Shown one piece after another: positions 34,535 to 46,790 of a stretch of DNA of 64,000 nt. Numbering within the stretch: position 1 is the stretch's first letter; each line of letters opens with the position of its first letter. Where the stretch lies: contig JAVSML010024609.1 of NCBI GenBank assembly GCA_038503035.1, positions 888,591 to 952,590 on the forward strand, written 5' to 3'. Both the position numbers and the translations under genes were made by a program. The stretch comes from Crocodylus rhombifer. Its lineage: Eukaryota > Chordata > Crocodylia > Crocodylidae. The notes beneath the pieces were generated by a model. That model had not been told where the DNA came from and searched no databases. It saw only the letters and a list, made by a program, of their open reading frames with translations.

Positions 34535-35420
34535 GGGTGAATATTCAAATGCACAGTATCTCTTCTTTCTCCCTACAAATATTCTTACAGTGGGCACTGG
34601 AGCATTTTTTTTTTTTGTGACTATATTTAACATTAATACAAAATAGGCTAAAAACTAAGGGAGTTTTGAACATGAAGATTTATATAATTATAAATAAACA
34701 ACTTTATGAACCACATATTTGTGCTATCGTGACTTAGGTAAATGGTTTCCAAACCTGCCATTTCACTTTTCTTCTCACTTGGATTCATTTATTTGCATGT
34801 GTGTCCTCACCATTAGTATTTTTTCTTTAAATAGCTTTTAAATAGCTTTTGGAACTCTTTATACAAGATATGTTTGAATCCAACCAGAAACATGTGGGGT
34901 AGAAGCAGGAATTGTTGCATGGCACTCTATGACCTGTGTTTTTCAGGTCATATTAGCTGGTCTCTCCTGGTTGATAGAGAGGGATAGACACCAAAAGAAA
35001 TCCACAGATCTATGTCTTTCATAGCTAGATGTTTACACATGTATGATTTATTCAGCGTGTGTGTGCAGATATGCATATACAGACATAGATACAGAATAAA
35101 GTACAACCGTTTAATCTTTACCCAGTATATTTCAATTTTAAGTTACTATGCTCTGAAGGCTCATCGCTTTTAGCAGAATGTTAAACACACCTTGTATGAT
35201 GATTTCATAATAATGAAAGTAAGTGTAGACGATTTAATGCCAATAAATGGAAATCGGAGTCCCAGTTCAGCAAGGGGTTCAATTATGCACCTACCTTTAA
35301 GGACAGAAGTTATTCGGGAACGGTTATTCATCAGGTTCCAGACTAGAAGAACAGGGCACACACACTGAAATTCATGGGAGAAGATTTAAAATAAACAAGT
35401 ACTATTTTTTTACTTCATCT
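34535..35420. other. Intronic sequence, nothing recognisable
   Basis: AT-rich with a short poly-T run near 34606. No elements supported. Confidence 0.4.
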
Positions 35421-35424
35421 CCAT

Positions 35425-35675
35425 GAGGTGCTGACTGGTATTTGTTACTGCACAGCCATTTAGTACTTGCATAACCAAGTGCTAAATAACTGTGCAATAA
35501 CCAGTGTTACTGTGCAGTCATGTCCCTACACAGTTTCTGGGTGATAATGACTGCACGGTAACATCATGTCACAGGTCATGCCCTGCGACACTACTGTGCA
35601 GTACTGATGAACTACTATGCAGTAGTAACGAGCTATTGCTCGGTAAGGATCTTGTTGAGATGCAGCCAATGTGTA
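35425..35675. repeat. Cluster of nested palindromes (MITE-like)
   Basis: First hairpin: gcacagccatttagtacttg pairs with caagtgctaaataactgtgc (about 35451-35500). Second: tgttactgtgcagtcatgt pairs with taatgactgcacggtaaca (about 35506-35563). A third actactgtgcagtact region follows, ending in gttgagatgcagcca, which resembles the gatgca end of the MITE family. Confidence 0.65.
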
Positions 35676-35689
35676 GTTTAACTTACGGA

Positions 35690-35915
35690 ACTCACTGCTC
35701 CAGAAAATTATAGAGGTAAATAGTATAACCAGGCTCAAAAAGGCTTAGACAAATGAGGCCATAACCATGAACAGCTGTTAAATAAAATAGGGATGGTTAA
35801 TGCCAAGGACAGTATGAGAGGAGATGGCTTTCACTAGCCATCCCTGTACACACACTGTCCTAAGGCATTGTAGACTTAGATGTGCTTAAGTGGACTAGTA
35901 TGATCCAGTATGACA
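35690..35915 (+). repeat. CR1-like 3' fragment
   Basis: Phrases ggaactcactgctccagaaa, tagaggtaaatagtataacc, gctcaaaaaggcttagacaa and ggctttcactagccatcc follow the order of one CR1 subfamily 3' end (small coding tail then UTR). No functional frame. Confidence 0.5.
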
Positions 35916-35960
35916 CATTTTACGTTCTTATGTCATTTTCACCTCAAGAAAAATATTCAT

Positions 35961-36490
35961 GGCCACATCCGGATGAGCGTGGATGTTTGGTTCCCTGGGG
36001 ACAAGTAGCAGTGGTGCCCCTTGTGCTGCAGCTGTTTGTCCTCAGGGAACGCCCATGCCATACACACCTTGGTGCACTGCAACTTTAACCCAGGGGCATC
36101 AGGGAAGGCTGGGGTCCTGGGGTCCTCCAGGTCCCCGGGCTGCAACAGTGGAGATTGTACTGGGTGGGGCCCGGCTGGCAGCTGGAGCACAGTTCTGGGT
36201 GGCCTGACTCCATTTTTCAGTAGTGCGCTCTGCCCATGCGTGCACTACTTGGGTTTTTTTTTTTCCCTTGGGGTTTTTTGCCCCCTGGATATCCACTGTT
36301 AACTACACGTTGGCTGGATATCCAGGGGATAGGGGTCAAAAAAACCTGCAGAAAAAAAGCAAAATGGAGCAGCACACACACGGGCAGAGTGGCCTTGCAG
36401 TGCGGAGAACATCTGGTTGGTCAGTATGTGGTGCTGCAGACATGTTTGCGGCACCACATACTACATAGCTGCGCTAGTCTGGATGCGCCC
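35961..36490. mobile_element. Hairpin MITE copy C, uninterrupted
   Basis: Left end ggccacatccggatgagcg; right end, reverse complemented, gggcgcatccagactagcg. Hairpins: 36271-36295 against 36314-36347 (ttttttgcccc...ctggatatcca) and 36423-36434 with 36451-36462 (agtatgtggtgc, perfect). Serves as the reference showing that copy A was a single element before CR1 insertion. No coding capacity. Confidence 0.82.
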
Positions 36491-36544
36491 CATGTATTTA
36501 AATAGTCATATGATGAATTGGAGCCCAGGAATGTAGGGCTTTGT

Positions 36545-36720
36545 TTAATCTCAGTCGATAACTGGCTGTGTAACCCTGAGTAGCTTATTCATTTACCTGC
36601 TTTTCTCATCTGAAATATATGTGCAGTACTTTCATAACAGTGCTGTTATGAAGCTTAAGTAATATCTGTTTCAACGTCTCTGCAGTCTTGCAATGAAAGT
36701 CAATATCTAAGTGCTAAGTA
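36545..36720 (+). repeat. MIR-like SINE remnant
   Basis: Sense order actggctgtgtaaccctgag, ttcatttacctgcttttctc, atctgaaatatatgtgcagt, then gttatgaagcttaagtaata, consistent with MIR from the tgtgacc block into its 3' part. Confidence 0.55.
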
Positions 36721-36724
36721 TTAA

Positions 36725-38460
36725 AAAAAGAAAGAAAAGAAAAGAGCTAGCTGTAAATGACCAGCAGCACTGCAGCAACAGCTGAAGTCAGAGCCACTTG
36801 TGAGGCATAGTTTGTAGTACTGCACGTATACATGGATAGTTCATGCTATTCCACCTCAGTTCTACTACTCATACTGTTAATTGTTTTAATAAGTAAATGC
36901 TGTCAGCCAAAGGGAAAGTTATTAGGTAACACTCTTCTGTATAACATGTATGACTCATTACTGCGTTCTATTAAGATCCCTGTCTTAAGAATGGAGATAT
37001 TTTAACAGACCCAGTCTGAAGACTGAAGTTGATTTATAGTGCTGAGAAATCAGTCTTACTTCTTCTGCCTTGTGCTCACCTGTGTAAGTTTAAGAAAAGC
37101 AGTCAGTTCCTCAAGCAAGAATGGTGAATGAGGTATAGAAAATAAGTAGACATTATTATTTCATAATGCTTTTTTAATGTCCCTGGTTCACTCTTTGTTA
37201 TTGCACCGAAAGTAAATATGAGTGATAATAGCCACCTTGTAAGAACATATTTCTTTATTAAGCACATTTTTCTACTATAATTAACTGTAATGCAAGAGAC
37301 TGGTATCTGATTAAATTTTATAAATCTACTGATTCAAGTCACAGTAAGTGCTTACATTCCTGCTCTTGGTCTAATAATGAACTAGGTTTCTAGATGTCAT
37401 GTAGCAAAAAAGCTTGTATTATTGCTTTCATCCAAGGTGACTTTGAAAGGACAGGCAATACAAAAGAAGTTTTGGCATCTCATTTAAAGAAAAGATTTTT
37501 CATTTTCCTTGAATAAACCTTGTGCTTTTCAATCAAGTAAAAATCTTTATGTTCTGGGAGGTGAATATGTGGTTACACAAAAGATTTTTTTTTAACTTTT
37601 TCACAGCAAAGGATTGATAATATATCTCATACTAGCAATTTCATCTTTGTATACCTTAGAATACAAGTATTAACAGTACTATAGTGAAGTTTTTGGTATT
37701 TCTCAAAGTGTCTAAACATGCACGTATTCCTCTCAAAGAGTCTAAACATGTATATATTCCTTTCTCTATCAATATGCATTAATTGGAGTTCAGATCAGCA
37801 AATTATATAAGTGGTATTACTGACCCATACATTCTAACATAAAAAAAAAATCCTTTGAAGGCTATGTTTGTGAAAGAGAAATTATAAAACATGTCATTTA
37901 ATAGCACGGTATATATTACAGACCCTTACTCTAATTCAGCTGTATCTTATTCTGTGAGCAATACATAGAATATAATGAGGCTTAGTTATAAATTTATAGA
38001 CCGCCCTAAGAAGAGGTTGGTCTATAATATGAACATAAAATATTATTAAATTAAGAGTCAGGCTATCAGACATCTAGCCTCACATTTTTCCGTATCGGTA
38101 ACACCACAGAGTATCAAAATATATTGATACTGTATAACATAAGATGGAACTAGATGGGTTTGTTTTTTTCTTGTATAATACCAGTATATCCATGTTTAAT
38201 CAATTGATCTTATTTTATGTAAGATTTATAAAAGGTACATCTTCATGTTTTTCAGTATGATGGTACTGCACAGTAATATGTCCTTTATACTGGAAAAATT
38301 ATGACCTATGAAGTGAGCAAAAAGACCATTTCAAATTTATTGTTCCTTATTTTACTGCCTCACCAATCTGGAATCACTTTACTTTTCAAATTATTACATT
38401 CTTGGTTTCAACTACTTCATCCATCGAAAGGAGCTAACTAAGTTGTGTTCCACTGGCAAC
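36725..38460. other. Intronic sequence; one 30-bp tandem duplication
   Basis: Mostly AT-rich and unrecognised. At 37701-37760 a 30-bp unit (tctcaaagNgtctaaacatg...) is duplicated head to tail with a few differences. Confidence 0.5.
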
Positions 38461-38461
38461 A

Positions 38462-38770
38462 CATAGCGGGTGCACACGAGTGCATGTACACCCCCTGGGA
38501 CTGGCAGTGTACCCCCTGAGATTGGCTAACGCCAACGCTGCTGGCGGTGCCTGTGGTCACCACTCCCCACCCCTCCCCACCCCAACACCACCACTGCCAC
38601 CGCCACCACCACGGTCACCTGCGGAAGCTCCTTTCTCACTGCTGACATGGCCCCGCCGCCAACACCACCATCACCTATAGGCAGTCACCATGTCCCCCCA
38701 GCCTCGAGAGGCATGTGACATTCACATTGTGTCTGTCCCCTTGTATAATGTGGTCAATGCACACTTGCTT
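38462..38770. other. GC-rich island with CCA/CAC trinucleotides
   Basis: About 300 bp of GC-rich DNA within AT-rich intron, including accccctgggactggcagtg repeated as gtaccccctgagattggct, and a (CCACNN)-like run at about 38580-38615. The 66-codon proline-rich frame is compositional. Probably a fragment of an unidentified repeat. Confidence 0.45.
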
Positions 38771-38774
38771 ACAT

Positions 38775-39690
38775 TGTTTAGTTTGTGTTACACCATGACC
38801 TTAGCTCAGCCTTCAAGTTGACAAGTTAAAGAAAATGATAAACAGTTTAAAAAAAAAAATATAACCCTGGAAGTTAGAGGCTGGAAAACTGCCCTGTTAA
38901 ATTACTGGTTTTCATGCGTCTGAGCTGGCACACAGCTATATTTAAAGTAGTTTTCTGTCTCTTTAAATTGCTTAGTATGTGAAGACAAGGATTGTTCTAG
39001 AACTGACTTAATTGTTAGACTAGTTCCCTGAAAATACTAACTTTTTTATCTTCCTTTTCAAGTTTTAAATATTAATTGCTTTTCACCTCGTCTTTCCCCC
39101 CTTATAAACTAGGTTTTAGTGTAACAGATTGCAGCACTACATTCAGGGTGCTGTTTAAAATATGGCATGTTTATGTTTATGGTGGCATTTGGGCAATGCA
39201 CATTAAGCATGTGAAATGCCACATACACAGTGGTAAATTTCAGGAATAGAGGTGGTAAATGTTCATTTTTATGAACACTCACAATGCAGATGACTTTACT
39301 GAAGATAGAAGTCTATTTCCATATAATTTTAATTGAAATGTAACCACAGCAGATGTTACCCATCCCTAGAACTTTGAATTCAGATACAAAATGAATTAAC
39401 TATAGTTTTGTCTGCTGCTTCTGCCCCCTCGGGTCTACGTGCTGGAAGAAGATCGTTCCAGGCAAATTCTCAGCCCCTCTGGATAGAAAAGGATCTTGGG
39501 CATCTCTGGTGCATTGTCCTTCTATGAAAGACTCTGCATGATCTGAGTATCTAAAGTAAGAGGAGGTGCATTTGGGGCAGCAGCAGACTATTTATTATAT
39601 AGTTAGTGGAAAACAATAATTCTGACTAATATGTCCATTTAAAAACCCATGACCCTTTCACTGGTTCTAACTGCAATATGTTGACTGTTA
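38775..39690. other. Intronic sequence, nothing recognisable
   Basis: AT-rich, no element ends or exons supported. Confidence 0.4.
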
Positions 39691-39702
39691 TCCAGTGCAA
39701 AT

Positions 39703-39976
39703 CAGGGCTGTCAAACTCACCTGGCCCCCAGGCCAGATTTGAACCATGGGACTCCTCATGGACTGGATCCAGAGGTGGTCATGGCAGTGGAGTAAACAGT
39801 GCCCATGGGGGTTAATGCAGCTGTTACTCATTCCCCACTGCTGACCTATATATCTAATAGGGCCCTGTATATCAGCTTTTGCCGCCCCCACGTCCACGAA
39901 TTCCCAGCCCCTCTGGGAGTCCCACGGGTGAGATAATAGCCAGATCTTGCCTGCAAGCTGTACATTTGGCACCCAT
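39703..39976. mobile_element. Non-autonomous hAT transposon, about 274 bp
   Basis: Left end cagggctgtcaaactcacct; right end, reverse complemented, reads atgggtgccaaatgtacagc. Flanks gtgcaaat (39695-39702) and gtgtaaat (39977-39984) match at 7 of 8. The right boundary is ambiguous by one base. The interior is GC-rich (gccccc, catgggg). Confidence 0.75.
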
Positions 39977-39989
39977 GTGTAAATTAACA

Positions 39990-41720
39990 ACTGCCAAAAT
40001 CTGCCACAGAATTTTTTTACATTCAGCAGCAAGTGAAAGCAGTTGTTGTGTATAGAAATGAGTGGTGAAAAGAGGTGCAATTTAATGTCAGATTGAAATT
40101 AAGGGATGTTTAGATGTGAATGACCCTGATCCCGAGCTGTGCCTTAACTGTGCTTGACCGGTATGATAGGCTTAGGGGAAGCAAAAGTTTTAAGTCGCTT
40201 TTTCTACCTGTCAGATATGAAAGCTGCGCTGTTAATTTTGTATCATTTGTCAGTGGCCCTCAAAACAATTTAGAAGCTGAGGATTGTCAGGACACTTTCT
40301 CTTTCCCCTCATTATGTGCCGGTGGCTGCAGGAGAACGATGGTTTGGAGGCTGCTGTTCAGAACTGTCCTCGAGGCCATTAAGGTGACTTCACTGCCACA
40401 TTGCAGTGGAGGTGGACTAGTGCAAAGCATTTGAGGTAATCCTGTTTCTCAGTCAGCTTCCTAACCAATTCATCAACTGAACTGTAGTATACGTCTGCTC
40501 AGAAAAGCAGCAGGAGCCTGGCAGTTGGAGACATTTATATACAAAACACCACAAAGAGTATGTAGTCTGATGGCAGTACAAGATGAGCTCAGAGGATTTT
40601 TTTTTTCCTCTCTAACTTCTATGAACTTGCTACGTGGAGCAATTTCACTTTCTTCTGACAGAGGATTACAACATAAGTGATGTACCTTCTCAGGGCACTG
40701 GGCTCTTTGCCGCTATAAATTTCATATTCAGCACATAAGTTCTGTGATGTTATGTTCTAGTGTCATCTGCCAAGTTGGGAAGATTAATGGTAACTTAAAC
40801 TCAGAGATTAAAAAAAGTTTAAATTAATCACTTTTGGAGGAGAACTTGATAGACAAGCAAAAATACTGACTCGGAAGAAGTGTTTCATGATATAGTATAG
40901 CTATTATGCTTGGCATCTCAAAGCACTTACACACGCTCAGGAATTTTACAGACCGGCTTCACAACACTGCTGTTGCTCGTACGTCAATCTTCAACTGATC
41001 AGCCTGATGCCACAGTCTTGCAATGATCTCCACTGACTTCTAAACCTAAGCAGGACCCGTGTATGGCTGAGAGCTAATGCACAGAAAAGTTAAATGACCT
41101 ACCCAAGATGCAGCTTGTTATCAGAAAAAGCATCTTTGATTTTTAAGGTGAAAACATTTAGGAATATATAACTTACTTTTTCCCATTTCTGCTATTTGTC
41201 ATGTTCCAGCTAAAGAGAGATTTGCTCATGCCACACTTGAGAACATGCAGCAAACCAAGGGAATGGAGAATTTTTTAAGATTGACACTGGTTGTCATGCA
41301 GTTTCTGTAGGTAACCTGCCTACCTCCTTCCTTATTCTGTGCACTTAAACTTCTTTCCCTCTGATTATTTATTCCTGTGTAGTTGAAAATGATTAAGGTG
41401 CCTGAAATATTTGCTTTCTTTTTAAACCTTTATATAAGATATGCTTTTCTTGTAATAATGTGCACAGCAATCAGATTTGTGGTAAACCTCCAAACATCAT
41501 TCAGTTGGCATAAAAGTGAGCCTTCATCAACAAAGATGTGCTTTGTGATATTCAGGGATATGACTTTGCCCTTTCTTCCTCTGTGGCTTATGTTTTCCCA
41601 TTATTAAACAAATTACCATAGTCAAATTTTGAAGGTCTTGCAATATCCAACAATTTGACCATCTACAAAAGTGTAGAGCCTATGCTCTGCTGCCAAAGAG
41701 TATCCCTATTTTATGCTTAG
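39990..41720. other. Intronic sequence, nothing recognisable
   Basis: Frame 40120-40434 (104 codons) has no domain or splice context and is judged accidental. A weak MIR-like phrase (aaatgacctacccaagatgc) lies near 41090. Confidence 0.4.
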
Positions 41721-41722
41721 AG

Positions 41723-41725
<3 letters not shown>

Positions 41726-41769
<44 letters not shown>

Positions 41770-41792
41770 ACACGTGCGCTTACACACACATG
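41726..41792. repeat. (TG)n-(CG)n-(CA)n alternating microsatellite
   Basis: About 30 bases of TG repeat pass into cgcgcgcg and then cacgcacacgtgcg and acacacaca. Continuous purine-pyrimidine alternation over about 60 bp. Confidence 0.95.
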
Positions 41793-41799
41793 CAATTTA

Positions 41800-43450
41800 A
41801 CAGATCTTGGAATGACTAGGAATCACTTTTTTTCCCTCTAATGATTTCTATTATTGTGAAGTTACTGTTGTCAACCAGATTTTAAATTGAATATATTTTA
41901 ATTAGGTACTGTGGCAAACACAACTGGGGTTCAAAAGAAAACTTAGGGTATTTCTCAGAAATTTTTCAATGTCGTTGCTTCTGCCTTTTGAAATACGGCA
42001 GAGGTGAAAAGTCACTTAATGTGAGGCTCAACTTTCCCAGGGCAGAAATACCACATTGCTAAGAAAAATTATCTGTATTTTGCATAGTTCCTGAGCACCA
42101 TTTATTTAATTAATGTCTTGTTATTACCAAGTGTCATAGCATTTGGGTGCCTGATACAGATTAGATACATACACTTATAATGTTCAAGTGTTCTGCAGAA
42201 ATGACTCATCTCCTTAAAGCCTCCAGCATCCCCAAATTACTGTATTAATTGTCCAGTAGCATAAAGCAGAAATGTGTGGGGCTCAGCATTTCTAAATAAA
42301 AATAGTATGTTTTATAATAATACATTTAAGACACAATTCTGTCCCCACCCCAACAAAACCTAGCAAGAGCCCAATCCTTCTCTTCCACGGAGAAGGAAAA
42401 GGAATCATTAAGATTTTCTTGAAGAGTGTCCAAATTTTGCCTTGTTAGTAGTATCCTTTCATGGCAAAAGCTATGTGGCCAGTGCTGATGGATCACCAAG
42501 TGTTCCTGAGGCCCTGGTAATGCTATTTCATTCCAACAGTTTGGAGAAAGTCTCTCATTTTTTTCCTGCTTGGGGAAACACCAGGGCCCCCACTTGGCCC
42601 AGACTGTAATCTCTTCTACTCCCCAGAGTGTTGAATCTTGAAGGATATACATCTTTTTCCTTACCTATTACTCAGTTTGTCCATCCCACTCTTCTACTTT
42701 TCAGCATTTAGACCCCAGATTAGGGAAACCATCAGCTGAATTGAGGATGGACATGTGTTACCGTGTAGTGGCTGGGTTCTCATTTTTCTGAGAGGTCTTT
42801 ATTTAGGGCTTTCCCACTATACATGGATCTATGGGGTGTAGTATGTGTGCCTTTTTAGACAACTATTTAATTATCAGCATAAACCTAGTTAGGGTATCAT
42901 ATGACATGTATCTCTTGTGCAGTGTTATATTTGATGAACTAGATAAAATCAGCATGGTGATATTGTGGACCGCAGAGGACTAATAAAAGTTTTAATACAA
43001 TTTTGTTGAAAAGTAATCTTTTAAGTCATATTTGGATCACACATTTCTGTTATATAAAATCCAAATGGCATCTTATTTCCTTTCATTTGGCACAGAGAGG
43101 TCTACTTGAAATTTTTATTTTTGTTCATTTTGCATCCCAGACTACATTAATAATGATTGATTCAAGGTATCGCAAGCAGGTTGACGCTACAGATGGTGTA
43201 AATTGATTAGTCAGGGTGGTAGAGACAGAAACAACTTAATGCAGATAGGATGTGGTGTTTGTTTTGGAGTGAAAGCAAGAAAGTCAGATTATATTTTATT
43301 TATACAAACATACGGCTCCTTGGAGCAGAACTGTCTAGGTTTGAAGCTGATAAAGTGGGTGCTGTGTTGCTCTTCCCACATAGCTATAAGCAGTAGAGAA
43401 CGTCAAGTTCTTGTCAATTTGTAATGAATTACAATCAGTTGGCAGTATTC
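41800..43450. other. Intronic sequence with one unexplained 108-codon frame
   Basis: The minus-strand frame 42652-42326 (108 codons, Trp/His/Cys-rich, e.g. WAKWGPWCFPKQEKN) is longer than neighbours but has no recognisable family or splice logic. The rest is ordinary. Confidence 0.35.
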
Positions 43451-43457
43451 TCCCTTT

Positions 43458-44990
43458 CTTGTAGAGACGTAGAAATACAGGGTTGAAAGGGACCTCAAGG
43501 AACCATCTAGTTCTGCTCCTTGCATTGAGGCAGGGTCAAGATGACTTGGATCATCTCAATACGTCTTTATCTAACCTGTTCTTAACAACCTTCAGCGAAG
43601 AAGATCCCACAGCATTTCGCAGCACTTTTCCACCACCTTTACAATTATCAAGTTTAGCCTAATATGCCAGCCTATATTCTCTTTGCTGCAAATCAGCTGA
43701 TTTATACTAGTCCATCTCTCAGTGGCCATGGAAAACAGTTAATAAATGTCATGTATTGAAAATATCTTATGTTCCTTCCATTATTATTAGTCTCTTTTCC
43801 AGACTAAACACATTAAGACTTCCCTTTTCTCCATCATCACATTGGTGACTTTTATGTAGTTAGTGATCCACTGTAACTACCAGATCATTTTCATGTCATA
43901 CTGTTCCGTAGTCAGTAACTATCAATTGTGCATTTATGCGTTGCATTTGATTTTACATTCACACCTTTTGCTGTATTGAATTTCATAATGACAAGATCAT
44001 TTTGCACTATGTTCCTTTCCTCCAAAGTTTTTGAAAACTTTCCCAACTTATCATCCAGATAAGCAAAAAGTTTATTCGATAACCCACATAATTACTGAAC
44101 ATTTTAAATCGAAATCAATGAAAGACAGCTATCTGGGAAAATGCACACAAGATTCCCAATGGGTTTTTTCAGCAAGTTTTTCAAGTAGACACTCACCCAC
44201 CGTATAGCGATTACTTCTAAATTATGTATCCCTAGCTTGCTTGTGAAAATGTCTTAAGGGACAGTATCATAAGCCTTCTTGAAATCAAGGTATATTACAT
44301 CTACTGTTTTCTTCTTATCTAATAAGCCAGTCACCCTATCAAAGAAGAATATTATATTTTTACATTTAATTGCCATAGTCTGTTCTGGAAAAACTCAGAC
44401 TGTCCCCTGCTTCCCCCCTTGTTACCTTACTGTCTTCTAATTACTTCCAACTATTTCCTTGTTTAACACTCCCTCTCCCCTTTTCCCCTTTCTCCATCTT
44501 CCTAGAGAACTAAGTTATACTGGTGGATCTGTTTGTTTTTTTTTCCTTTTTAAAATGATAGGTACTTTTTTTTGCCTTTTTTTTCAGTCCTTTGGGACCT
44601 CCCTTGTCCTTCATTAATTCTTGAATATAATCACCAGTGGTTTAGTAATTACTTTAATTATTCCTTAAGTACTCTAGGTTGAATTCATCAGGCCCTGAGG
44701 ATTTTAATACATGTCATCTAAGTATTGCTTCAGGTATTCTTTCGCTATCGAGGCCACCAGTCCTATTTCATTGGTAAAATTAACCTTTTTTGTGATCATA
44801 ATTAACCTTTTTTATGAAGAATGAAGCAAAGCTTTTCTGCACTCCTTTATCCCTCAGATTTCTTCCCTATCCATGAGTTCCCTGAATTTGTTGAACTCTT
44901 CTTTAATAAAGTCTCTGTATCTATTATGTTTTTCTCATACCTCTTTTTCTGAAAATAGTAAATGTTTGTCACTTCATGATCTTTTCTCTC
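43458..44990 (-). mobile_element. Old, decayed CR1 LINE
   Basis: Antisense CR1 of about 1.5 kb. The 3' end is at the left (gtagaaatacagggttgaaa, gggacctcaaggaaccatct). On the minus strand near 44300 it encodes TVDVIYLDF and near 44690 LKSSGPDEFN, corresponding to DVIYLDFKK and FKSAGPDGLH of the CR1 at 14.7-19.6 kb. Many stops and indels; clearly older than the other long CR1 copies. Confidence 0.8.
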
Positions 44991-44994
44991 TCTA

Positions 44995-46785
44995 AGTTTT
45001 CAGAACCAGGAGAGAAATTTGGCCCCCTGTTTACTCAAAATGAAATGCAAACTAACCACTCCTCTCTAGAAACACTCTCAATCTTTTGTATCAGAAGAAA
45101 ACTGTCCTTAGTATATTCCAAGTATATTCCATGCTGACTTTAATTAAATAAAATTGTGCTCTTTCTCACACACATGCATGCACTTTTTAAACACAGACCT
45201 AAGGATAAGAGAAAGTTTAAAGACATGAAACAGCCATTCCTTGAAAATGGAAGTAGAACTGGGCATAAGAAAAAAAATTAAGTGATGGTAATGTTGATAA
45301 GAAGATGCTTTAAAACAAAACCAAAATGACTGTATATATCATTAGGTATGCAATAATGGTCCTAAATATTTTATATTAACCAAGTCCTGTTTGTCAAGGA
45401 GGAGAAATTATCGTATTAGTAAAACGTTTCTAGTTGAACTGTAAAGTCAGTCATTTCAGTTCCATGAAGTGGACATGACACAGAGCAGGTACAACTATAA
45501 AAGTAAACTAAGGTACATGACTACAAGGGCTGCTGTTCACAAATAATAAGACTAGGCAGTTTAAGCACCTAAATGTATGTCAGAATAATTAAACAAGTGT
45601 TGGGCATTAAGTCTCTCTTTGGAACAGATGGAATTGGGACAGGTGGTTTGAGGTATATTTGAAGCAAAGGGTTGCCAATGTACTGGTGAGAGAACAGGTA
45701 GAAATATGTGGGAGAGTATATCCTAGAGCCAAAGGGGAGAAGAGACTATAGGATGGGAATCTCTGCAGTAAGTAAGAGAATAAAGGAACAGCTGAAACAA
45801 ACAGATGGTAGAACAGGAAGGATATATGCAGCAATATAAGCAGATGACATAAGTACTTAAAATAAAGTAAAAATGGAAAACACTATGAAAGAGACTTAAA
45901 TCCCATTCAGACAATATGCAGCTTGCATTTATATATTCAGGGAACATAACAAAGGAGTTAGAAGTTACACTGTAAGTATAAGCACATCATAGGCTTAACT
46001 TTAAGTAAGCAGAAAATCAAAGGTACATAAATATTGAATGTTAGTTTTCTGAGGTTATCAGAGAAAATTGACTTTTAGATATAGAAGATCATATAGTTAA
46101 CAGAGACAGAAGATTGTTATCTTTAAGAAAAAACAGAATCTAAAGGAACCTTTTAATATGAAGAAACAACTGACACAAAGCAGTATTCTGGGAGAATATA
46201 GTAAGTGAAGAAAGCAAACTAATATTAGGATATTTTAAATAGATGTTATAAATGTGAAGTGAATGAAGGGACATTGTAAAGATATCAGGAAAAGAAATAT
46301 AAATTCTTTACATGTCAAAATGATTGAAGTGGGGAGCACAGAAACATTTCTAAAGGCAAAAGGAGATTAAATGATATAACATAAAGGAAAAGCAAAGAAA
46401 AAGAGACATACAAGAAATCAAAATGGTACAGTGAAAGCTCTCTTAATATTGAATGTAATAGGTAAACAAACAAGGGTACAGACATTCCAGTTCTTCAAAA
46501 AAAAACATGACTCAGCTTTTGTTTTTGTAGCCACAGTTACCTGCATGCACAAATGATTGCATGCAGATGTCTGACTACCTGATTTACAAGTACAATAGGT
46601 TTGGTAGCTTGAGAACTGTCTGATTTTAAAACCCTCTAAGTAATACTTTAGAGTGGTTTAGAATATATTTGAGAGCTAAATCCTAGTTCTGTTAGTAGTT
46701 TTGCACTGACTTCAGTAGGTCTAGGATATATTCTTAGTAGAACGGAAAAAAAAGTGACATGCAGTTCACTGTGATACAGAGGCAC
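44995..46785. other. Intronic sequence, purine-rich on + strand
   Basis: Long stretch rich in A and G on the + strand (45950-46480). No exons or elements recognised. Hydrophobic minus-strand frames follow from the composition. Confidence 0.4.
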
Positions 46786-46790
46786 GGTTC

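Noticed and set aside
35961..36490. Target-site duplication around MITE copy C
   Set aside because: Flanks atattcat and catgtatt do not form a direct repeat, so the superfamily could not be assigned this way.
45607..45947. Hydrophobic minus-strand frames as small membrane proteins
   Set aside because: They are the complement of an A/G-rich stretch and overlap each other in different frames.
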